From Massariosphaeria phaeospora (taxonomy: Eukaryota; Ascomycota; Dothideomycetes; Pleosporales), in NCBI GenBank assembly GCA_011032825.1, contig JAADJZ010000003.1, positions 992,001 to 1,056,000 of the forward strand: a stretch of DNA of 64,000 bases, given 5' to 3'. A program made the position numbers and the translations under genes. Under the pieces are notes generated by a model, which was given only the letters and a program-made list of their open reading frames with translations, did not search any database and was not told the origin of the DNA. This document shows, piece after piece, positions 55,352 through 64,000 of this stretch; positions within the stretch are counted from its first letter, which is position 1, and every line of letters begins with the position of its first letter.

Positions 55352-57194
55352 ATGGGTCTTGTTGGCGCCATCAACTCCGCAGTCACACCTGCAAATGTGG
55401 GACTTGCGGTGCTGACAGCTGTCTTTGCTTCCCTGTTGTCCCGTGTCTTTTACATGCAACATCTCCATCCGCTATCGAAGTTCCCAGGGCCATGGTACGC
55501 AACCTCCTTCTCCGTTACCGGAGCCGTCATCTCTGTCCAGAAGAAAGAGCCGGAATTCTTGATGTATCTGGTGAGGAAATATGGCTGTAAGTTTTCCCAG
55601 TCATCGACCGCCCTCATCAACCCCTCAATCCTAGAATTTCCATTTGCATAACCCCACAATGGGTGCCCTTGTCAGTCGCCTTCTGCCCTGCATTCAGCTC
55701 ATGCTGTGTAACATCTCGATACGGATGAGCAAATACTGACGTGCCGCAGCCGACCGACCAATCCGCATCTCGCCCACCATGCTCATGTTCCCCCGCCCTT
55801 CAGCACTCAAGGATATCTACTGGGACCCAAAGTGTAACAAGAAGTCTGGACTCTACGGTACCGGTGCATTAGGTCCACCGCACCTATTCACGACTCTGGA
55901 TGGCGATAACCACAAGGCTCTTCGCAAGGCCCTATCCAATGCGCCATGGACGATTGGCCAGCTCAAGAACACGTGGGAGAGCCGATTTGACGACCAAGTC
56001 AATCTCTTCATCAAGCGCATGAACGAGCATGCTGCCGCGAAACGGCTCGTCTGTCTGTCCGACAAGGTCGCTGAGTTCGCCGCCGATATCATGAGCATGA
56101 TCTCGTTCACGGAGCCTTTTGGTTGTGTGGACAACCAGTGTGATGAGAAAGATATCCTGTCGAACTGGCGCAAAGGTCTTGATTTCTTCGGCTTCGTAGG
56201 CCGCTTCCGCTTCTTCCGAGAAAAGGTCATCAAGCTGCCTGTAGTCGGACTGTGGTTTCTTCCGTCCATCTCTAATGATTCGGGTATGGGATGGTTGATG
56301 TGCGAAGCTGACCGTCAGGTGTCCACGCGCGAGAAACAGAATGCCGAGAAGACATTCGATGGGAAGCCGGACTTTATGCAGCAGTAAGCCAAGATGGTGC
56401 AGTACTCTCTATAGGAACTGACTGACATGCCCACAGCTGCCTCGACGCCCGCTACTCGGACGGCTCTCCCCTCAGCCCCTCGCAAAAGCGCGCACACGTC
56501 ACCCTCCTCATCCAAGCCGGCGCCGACACCACCGGCACAGCCCTCGGCTCCATCCTCCGCTTCCTCGTCACCAACCCTCCAGCCCTCGCGCGCGCCCGCG
56601 CGGAGATCGCCGCTGCAGACAAAGCCAACCACCTCTCCACGCCCATCCAATACGAAGAAACCCGGCAGCACCTCCCCTTCTTCGTGGCCTGCCTCAAAGA
56701 GGGCCTGCGCCTCAACCCGCCTGCGACGAACCTCTTTGCGCGCGTGACGCCCGAGGGCGGCAAGGTCATCGACGGCCACTTTATCCCTGGCGGCACGGAG
56801 ATCACAAGCCATGCGTACGCTGTGCAGCGCGATACGGGGCTGTACGGCGACGACGCGGAGGTGTTCAATCCGGAGAGGTGGATGGAGAGCGAGAAGCGAA
56901 ATTTCGAATTCGAGGCTGCGCAGTTTACGTTTGGGGTCGGGCCGAGGGTGTGTCTAGGCAAGGACGTGGCGATTATGGAGCTGTATAAGCTGTTGCCTGA
57001 GGTAAGTCATTCACTGTTATCGCCGTCGCTGGCGGATGTGCCTGGTTGCTAACTGCCCTGCTTGCTAGATTGTACGCCGTTTCGACGTCGAGCTGTTCAA
57101 GCCGGGGAAGTATGTTGTCGCGGGCGGTGTTGCGTACAACGAAGGGTTCTTGGGGCGGTTCGTTGCGAGAGACACGGCTAACGGGCACGCTTGA
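55352..57194 (+). CDS. Cytochrome P450 monooxygenase
   Basis: 519-aa class II P450. Exons are 55352-55586, 55750-56383, 56437-57001 and 57069-57194, with introns of 163, 53 and 67 nt. The N-terminal hydrophobic anchor is VGLAVLTAVFASLLSRVF, then HPLSKFPGPW (proline-rich hinge). I-helix AGADTT is at residues 317-322, the ExxR pair at E378 and R381, and the heme loop FGVGPRVCLG with Cys462. All key residues are present, so it should be active at the ER with a P450 reductase. It resembles fungal P450s of the pisatin-demethylase/benzoate-hydroxylase region, but the substrate is unknown. It may act with the adjacent transporter and regulator. Confidence 0.92.
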
Positions 57195-59915
57195 GCGATA
57201 ATATTGAGAGATTGCTCGTTGCAGGTTTGGCCAGCACTCGTTTCTATAGCGCGATTCCTTCTTGACGCTGCAGTTGTATATATGACTATTTGCCTTTTGC
57301 TACTCAGTGCGATGTTGTGTTTGTTCTTACATAGACATATATACATTGTCTTCCACTTGCTTGTGAACTCAACTTGGATTTTCGGTACATCGATGAACAC
57401 GAAAAGTCCTCACTGGGCATCTGCTGAAAGACGCTGTTCTAGGCTGTCTGTCTGTATACAGCCAACAGCAGCTTTGCTCTTGCATGCATGCCCGCGAGTC
57501 GAACATCTATCTATATATTTTGGCATGGCATGCCTTTCAGGTTTCTCTCTCCGAGATCTGAGATCTCGATGCCTTCTCTTCTCTTCTCTTCTGAGCCTTG
57601 TCCCCTCCCAAATCAGAGTCCACGCACTTGCCTCTGCTAGCATGTAGCAATCCAATCTCCTTTGAGAAACTTGCCTCCTACAGTTCAGTTCCAATATACT
57701 TGCCGCGACCCAAAGTCTCCCGCCCGCCACTACTAAGCTGCTCATGAAAATCGCCAGTACCTAGCCAATAGTCAAGAGTACTCGGTAACGGGACGCGAAA
57801 TTACCGTTCCCCACACTGTGGCACCTCCTAGTATTGGGCTTGTTGGTCTTGGAGTCTTGCGCTGCGATTCGTGCGGAGAGGATCCCCTACCTTTTCACTA
57901 ATGAGGAAATGCTGGGAGCCGTGCCGTGCCGTGCCGTGGAGGGGCCGTTGGCTGCTAGCTGCTAGCTGGCGACCGTTCCGGATGTCCTCCGTGCTTCCGC
58001 AGCCCGTCGCGCTTTGCTTTTCACCTTACGCCGTACATTCCAAGAAGATCCAGTCTCTATACATTCCAAACAGGATTTGGCAAGGTTGACGCAGAATGGT
58101 CTCAGTCAGAAACGCGCCCAACCCAACGGCCCTTTATCTGAGATAAACCTTCCCGAAAAGCAGTTCTGAGAACTCAACAGGAGTCAATGAAACTGTAATC
58201 ACGAGTGCCCAAATTCTCTCCTCCTCCGCTCGCCCAGTCGGCCTCGCACACTAACGCACCTCACGCGCTCCCTCCCGCGCAAAGGGCACACACAGACCCC
58301 CTGCCAAAGCCCGAGCGCGCATCCATGCCATAACCCCACAACGGGACTCGGAGGAATTAACATGATTCGGTAATGGCACTTCGAGCGCGGCCGCGTGTGA
58401 CCGACCACATGGTAAATTGGTGCGCCCTCGCAATGCGTGGCGCGCTGCAAACAGGCATGGACAAACGGGGAGGGTTTCAAACTCTCCCCGTTGTGGTGCT
58501 GGATGAGCTGCCTACTGGAGGATGCGTTTATAGCATTTGTGTTCGATAGTTTTTCACATGCCGAGCGGAACAGCTTGGATCAGATATGTACTTGAATAAT
58601 GGACGCTTCTTGCTGGTGAAGTACTTATTAGTAGAAGAATCAATTGGATGTGTGGTGTAGATATCGACGTAGAAAATGCTATAGCTTGATAGGGCGGATG
58701 CATGAAGCGCTATTAGGAAGTTGGCCGTTCTGTCGGACGTCTTGGTTGGTCAGAGTGTGGACGGTGAGTCGGTGACCCCCACGCGAAATTGTGCATTGCA
58801 CGTCCCACCTAAGGTGCGGCGTACTGTAAACCTTGCGGAGACTGGTGATCAATGTTGGACATGAACACTGATCACTATCGTTTGACGAAGGAGTCGGTGG
58901 AGAGACTTGTGGGTGATTGAGTTCAAGCTGAACAACGTTGGTCCTTTCGGGGAGCGCGGTCTGTCCCATATGGCGGTGTAACTTGCACGCTTGCCATCCA
59001 TGCACCTAGAGACCCAAGAGCATGGCTTCCGCTATTCACTATTGGGCGCTCTGTCTCAATCCCCCGGATATGTACTTCACCCAAACGGTCCTTGCTATCC
59101 CCTGTCCTCGTATTCCTAGCACGGAGCGTGCCGATCTCAAGCTTCTTTCTCAAAACCTGAGCTGCGGCAGGCATCTAGGCGTACGGCGGGAGGGGAGTGG
59201 CTTCCTCAATTCCTCCCGCTTCGTCCGATTGCAACAGTCAAGCGGGCCCGGACGTTTCGAGCTGGCTTGGAATATCTACCTACATTATACACCTGAGCGG
59301 TTGTAAGTTTACGGAGGCATTGATACAAATGAATCCGTACGAGACGTGTGTGCGCTACGAGACGCAGGTCGACTGTCTTGGTCGCTGCTGGAAATGAGCA
59401 TTTAGGCACGCGATACCGAGGATATGGTAAAGGACCCCTTCGATCGTTTGAGGAGCGGGTGACAGTTGCCGTTGACAGCGAAGGGCCCGTTGGACTGGTC
59501 ACATCCTTACTAAATAGAGACAGTAGGAGCATGGAAGGTCAAACGGTGAGCAGTGGTCGGGAGCAGTGCTAGGGTTGACCCCGATGTATTGACCCACAAT
59601 CAGCAGGGAAGCATTACGGATAGCTTCCGAGACGAGATTCGTGACTGAGCAACGATCAACACAAGGGGAGAACATTGTGAAGCGAAGACGCTGTTGTGTT
59701 GAGAAGCGTTTGTCGACGAAGTCGGAACGTTTCTGGTGAAAAAGTCAAAGTGTCGAGTGCTATTTGAGGTCGTCTTGTTCTTCTGTTCGTCTACTCCAAA
59801 GGTCGCTATTGCTGTGCCTCATACTGGGCTCCTGTCTGGAATTTGGTCGTCTTTTTAGTATCCATTATCTGACTTCTCGCCGTCACTCCCTCCGCCCATA
59901 GTCACATCAAGCATC
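57195..59915. other. Intergenic, no gene seen
   Basis: 2.7 kb with only accidental frames. Small repeats include gtgcc units (about 57917-57937) and a tctct run (about 57573-57592). Confidence 0.45.
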
Positions 59916-61277
59916 ATGGACATTCCGACAGAGTTGCCAGCCAATGCCGGCGAGACCCAGACAGTGGCCGAGAGAGCTATCACGATATGTGCTTGCATTC
60001 TCGTTACAATTACGGTCATCTTGCGTTTTCTAGGTCGATGGGCGTTGAAGCGGCGAATGGATTCCGGAAAGGGGAGGAGAGAACGGGTATATGGAATGGA
60101 TGACCGTATGCCACCCGCTGAGGAGCCTTCGAAATCTGTCGCTAACGAGCTTGTCTAGTCTTCAATGTCCTCGCGGTGTTGACGTTCTTCGGTCTGGCTG
60201 TTGCTGTCCTTATAGCCACAGAGCGTGGAATGGGCGTCCATATCGAAGTCGTCCTCTTTGAGCGTGGCTACAAAGGGTTGAGCGCCTATAACCAGGTCAG
60301 TAAAATATGTTTTACTCTTCCTTATCGGACCGGGCATCTCTTACACCCATGCCACTGCCAACAAGCTGACTGGTTCAAGGCTGTCTATGTTTGCGCTACT
60401 TTCTACAACACGACTCTCGGCATGATCAAACTCAGTGTACTTTCGTTGTACCGCCGTATCCTACGGGGAGTCCAATCTCAGACCCTTCGCACCGTCGTAT
60501 GGGTCATCTTCGGCATAGTAGCTTGCAACACACTGGCCAACGTCCTCGTTGTGCTGTTCCAATGCTGGCCAATTGAGGCCGCATGGAATGTTCTGCTCCC
60601 AGCAACTGACAAGAGGTAAGCTGATACAGGAAAGCGACATGATTTGGCTGACCCTGATAGCTGTGTGGATGTCAATGCATTCTATCTTGGAAACGCAATT
60701 ACGGGCGTAACCACGGACGCAATTGTTTACCTGCTCTCGATTCCCATTGTCAAACCTCTGCAAATGGACGGCAAAACAAAGCTGCAACTCATGGCTACGA
60801 TGCTTGTTGGTGGATTGTGCGTACTGTTTTCCACGTTAGTTCCCTCTTAAGCTGACATATCTCAACAGCGCTGTTATCACATCAGCCGTCCGCCTAGGAT
60901 TTATGCCTGCGCTTCTCTCTGATCCTGACGTAACCATGGCCATGGCTGTTCCTATGAACTGGTCAGTAGCCGAACCCGCTGTTGGCATCCTTGTTTCCAG
61001 CATGCCGGCCATCCGCGCCATCCGCTTTCTATGGCGCAGACCAGGCGACGATTCATACGGCTCAGGCGCGCACCATTCGACTGTCAAGAGTCGTACTGGC
61101 CATATCCAGCTACACGATATAAAGAACAGTGAGACAAAAGATGACGTGGAAAGTGCGAAGACCAGGGATGCGGATAATGACAGCGAAGAAGGCTTGGTCC
61201 TAGGAAGCTACGGTCCAACGGGACTTGGACAGATCTCTCGGACCACAGAGCTCGAGGTGTCGTACACTTCCAAGTAG
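59916..61277 (+). CDS. Second SAT4-type rhodopsin-domain membrane protein
   Basis: About 381 aa. Exons are 59916-60105, 60159-60299, 60366-60615, 60661-60816 and 60869-61277, with introns of 53, 66, 45 and 52 nt. Splicing gives GMDDLFNVLAVLTFFGLAVA, NTTLGMIKLSVLSLYRRIL, CVDVNAFYLGNAITGVTTDA and GGFAVITSAVRLGFM, the family landmarks. The second intron (60300-60365) is 66 nt with no stop, so keeping it would leave the frame open. The tail is short and acidic (SAKTRDADNDSEEG). It has seven membrane segments and no known ligand. It lacks the long basic tail of the family member at 29972. Confidence 0.82.
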
Positions 61278-62212
61278 GCCAAAGCAAGATAGATGGACCA
61301 TGGATACTGTAAACGGGAGTTAGAAATTTTGGTGTGTGCGGATTATATCTTAACGGCCTCCATGACCTATGATGGAAGGATGGCGCATCCGTGAAGAGGA
61401 GGGAACGGCGCTAGCAGTCGACTCAAACGGAGATACGTTCTTGTCGCTCATTCGAACCTTTTTCAGAATAGCAAGGTATCTTGGAACGAGATGGGTAGAG
61501 AATGTAAGACTTGTCTTGGCCGAGGTGTACTGAACGGGCGTGATTGCCAACTGCCAAACTCGATGACTCTCTGAGCAGTGCGTGTTGAAAGGATGGGCAT
61601 TACAAGCTTGATTGATGGGGAGGTTGACCGGACGGTGTGGCGTAGCTGTCAGGTTGCCTGTCGCAAAGATTTGCGCGGGGTTGTCAATGACTAAGTCCTT
61701 AGTCAGAACCCACCTAGTAAATGTGCGACTCCATCTCCATCTCGAATCCATCTCCAACCCATCTTCGAACCCTGGTCTCGAAGTACAAGTGTCACAGTCA
61801 AGAATTAGGTAACGTCCCTTCGCTCACTGTACGGATATGTCTTTCCATCTATCTCGAAAATGCGGACAACAACTGCTGAAACATCACCTCAGGTTTGCGG
61901 CAGTGATTGCGAGCACACTTCAGAACTAGCTATTGCTCTTGCGGACACTCACCTCACTTACTGTCATTGGAAGTATAATGTGTATCGAAGAGGGACGAGA
62001 AAAGACGCAATAGTCTAAATCATTTCTCATTACGTTTTGAGGTACGAACGATGTGTCTCTGTCCATCTAGAAGCAGAAGGAACAGTCAACGCCGGGATCG
62101 ACCGTCAAGTGAATGATCCATTATAACAAACGATCTTAATAACAAAGACGCCAGCGTACAGATGCGTTACAGTCAGTCTATTCTTGGTCTCCAATTACGT
62201 GGCCGCGCAGCA
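61278..62212. other. Intergenic between convergent genes
   Basis: Nothing recognisable; 3' flanks of the receptor and the acyltransferase. Confidence 0.45.
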
Positions 62213-63768
62213 CTACTCGACGAGTTCCAGCTCTGCCGTGCGCTCTTTTGCAAATGTATGCTTCCATTCATCCCAGAGACGCAGAAGTTCCTGGGTGTAT
62301 TTCTCATGCACCTGCTCAATATATTCTTTATCAGGGTGCTTGTTCTGTACGACTCGAATTGGGCGGCCGACGACGATGTTTATTGGCCTGCGGTAAGGCA
62401 TCATGCCGACGTCATAGTTGAATACGCCTCGAGCGTGGAACAACGGAACAGTAAAACCCATAAGTTTCTTGACGAGCATCTGAAACTTGTGCATGGTAGG
62501 ATGCGACTGTGGGTCGAGCTGCTCATAGATGTCGTTCTCGCCGAATGCAAGCACAGGGACTAAGTCAGCGCCTTGCCGGATGGCTAACTTGACGAAACCC
62601 TGGCGTTTGCGGAGTACGAGGCGCAGCGTGCCAGGTTGTGCGTCCAGAGATTCTCGAGCACCGCCAACGACAATGGTGATGGCGCGGCCCATGCCTTCGC
62701 CATTCCTCCCCCCTTTCGAAAGTATGTTTTCGCATGATTCACGCGACACAGACGCAAGACCCATACGGAGGGCGTACTCGCGGTACAGCGGGATACGGAA
62801 GTTGGAGTCGAGGGTCAACAGGGTGTTGGTGATGCCCGGAAACAGCTGCGAGAAGCCCAAGGCCTCAGTGGCAAATGCCGCAAACGCGCCATGGGATATG
62901 ATGCCGTGGGGATGGTACCCAAGCACGTACTTGCGCGTTGGCTCCAGCTCCTGCGAACGATGCAGCCGTGCTGGGAAGTATGATGCAAAGAGCGACCACA
63001 CCGGAAGCCGTCGAAGCCGATCGCTTCGGAAGGAAAGCTCGCCCGAAGTCCCGGCGTTCGAGAATAGTACGTATATAAGGTAGGGAAGGAGGATGGGCCA
63101 AAGCAGAGGGATGCTGCAGAGGAAGAAGAAGATGCCAAGGGTGCCAGCGATGCTGAGTGTGTGCATTAACACGGCGAGTGTCTGCAGGCGGCGCTGGAGG
63201 GGCACATTGAGCGGAGCGAAGCGGATTCTACTCGAGTTAGCAACACTGCGCCGGAAGCAATGGGTTTCCATGCCACACACTTGCTCTTCTGCCAGCCAGC
63301 GCCAGCCTGCCGCCCGGACATCAGGTCGAAGCTCAGGCGGCCTGGCTTGGTGTCGTTCCGATTGTCTTTTTCGTAGTCGGCTGGCGGCTTCACCGTCGCC
63401 AGAGTCAGCCCATTGTCGTCCTCGTGCTGCCCAAAGAGGTCTCCAGCAATGACCTCGCCATGTTTGCGTCCAAGCGAGCCATTGCCTTTGAGCGACGTCT
63501 TGCGGCGGTGGCCCTTGGTGGGTGTCCGCGGGCTGCCGTCCTGGCCCGCGCCCTCGTACTGCTCCGTCTCGTCGCCCGACGGGATGATGATGCGGCCATG
63601 GCTTTGTAGATTTGAGATGTGCGTCGGCCTGTGGTCAGTTGTGCCGTCTGTGTCGGTGACGTGGGGTTCGGGCGCGATGGCTTCTTCGGCGGCCGCAGCG
63701 TACGACTTGGGCGGGAGTTGGTGAGCCTGGCGCTCCTCGGGCCGCGCGGGCTCGGCATTGAGCGACAT
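62213..63768 (-). CDS. DGA1: Diacylglycerol O-acyltransferase, DGAT2 type
   Basis: 500-aa DGAT2-family enzyme, catalysing the last step of triacylglycerol synthesis (acyl-CoA plus diacylglycerol) at the ER and lipid droplets. Exons are 63768-63281 and 63227-62213 with a 53-nt intron (GTGTGT...GAGTAG) joining WQKSK to IRFAPLNVPL. The long N terminus, about 160 aa, is hydrophilic, as in many filamentous-fungal forms. Two close hydrophobic segments (residues about 178-215) form the membrane hairpin. The catalytic HPHG is at 268-271. GGARESL and RQGFVKLAIRQGADLVPVLAFGEND are the other family motifs. Possible phospho-sites lie in SPRTPTKGHRRKTS. The ATG at 63768 is the first good one; upstream frames use TTG. 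Confidence 0.92.
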
Positions 63769-64000
63769 AGCGAGTGATGCAATCCGTGCAGGTGTGCGGT
63801 TCCAGCGGTGGCCGACGGTGCAGGTGATGTGTTCTGTTCTGTGGAGGGGACAATGGCCAGGGCGCGGTTGCTGTCGCAGTCGCGGTTGTTGCGCGCAATT
63901 GCCCAACGCTGCGGACGCGGCGTGGGGATGACGTCGCCCGGCGGCCGCGCAGGAAGCTGCGAACGTCTGAGTGGCGCGTCGGTGGCGGGTGCCGACGCAT
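63769..64000. other. Upstream region of DGAT2, cut by window edge
   Basis: GC-rich with no gene start visible on either strand. Confidence 0.4.

Noticed and set aside
60835..60868. 34-nt intron (GTTAGT...CAACAG) in the second receptor
   Set aside because: Too short for a fungal intron; the donor at 60817 gives a 52-nt intron and the better family match GGFAVITSAVRLGF.
61765..61790. Minus-strand GGTTCGAAGATGG, resembling a tRNA B box
   Set aside because: Flanking bases do not form a T stem and no cloverleaf fits.

Overview
This is a nuclear chromosome segment from a filamentous ascomycete (Pezizomycotina). The evidence is many short introns of about 45-200 nt (nearly all GT-AG, one GC-AG), two Zn(II)2Cys6 transcription factors, two SAT4/PTH11-type rhodopsin-domain receptors, fungal MFS and amino-acid permease families, an Ilm1-family protein, and a Fot1/pogo-type transposon. 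Dothideomycetes is a plausible guess from overall style, but the sequence alone does not prove it. Exon structures were assembled by eye from open frames, splice consensus and family alignment from memory. In every multi-exon model given for a complete gene the exon lengths sum to a multiple of three.

Layout. 1-1.4 kb: the 5' part of a membrane dipeptidase (minus, running off the left edge), divergent from an ILM1 homologue. 2.3-4.1 kb: an FAD monooxygenase whose 3' end is tandemly duplicated and followed by two adjacent copies of a MITE. 4.6-8.7 kb: a RING-H2 protein and an intronless Zn2Cys6 regulator. 8.9-10.8 kb: a nested mobile element, in which a pogo-like transposon with a TA duplication has inserted into another copy of the same MITE; its transposase has an internal deletion. 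11.3-13.1 kb: an amino-acid permease. 13.1-17.8 kb: mostly GC-rich non-coding sequence with one weak Pro/Ser-rich ORF. 17.8-20.9 kb: a divergent pair, a Gal80-like Gfo/Idh/MocA protein and a 3-beta-HSD-like reductase. 21.6-28.7 kb: a monocarboxylate-type MFS protein, an intact MITE copy with a 6-bp duplication, an F-box protein, a RING protein with an Asp in the last zinc-ligand position, and a Dal5-type MFS transporter. 30-31.8 kb: the first rhodopsin-domain receptor. 37.3-39.1 kb: a disordered protein with a CxxC pair. 39.1-49 kb: nearly 10 kb with no convincing gene.

49-57.2 kb holds the most coherent functional group: a Zn2Cys6 regulator, a sugar-porter-type MFS transporter and a cytochrome P450, all spliced and apparently intact. 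They could form a small co-regulated catabolic or secondary-metabolite cluster, although no backbone enzyme is present, so this is inference only. 59.9-61.3 kb is a second rhodopsin-domain receptor, and 62.2-63.8 kb is a DGAT2-type diacylglycerol acyltransferase.

I did not find a CRISPR array, rRNA or convincing tRNA. The strongest non-routine observations are the MITE family with its 6-bp duplications, the pogo-in-MITE nesting, and the duplication that copied a gene end together with a MITE tip. I found no convincing case for an entirely new biological system.
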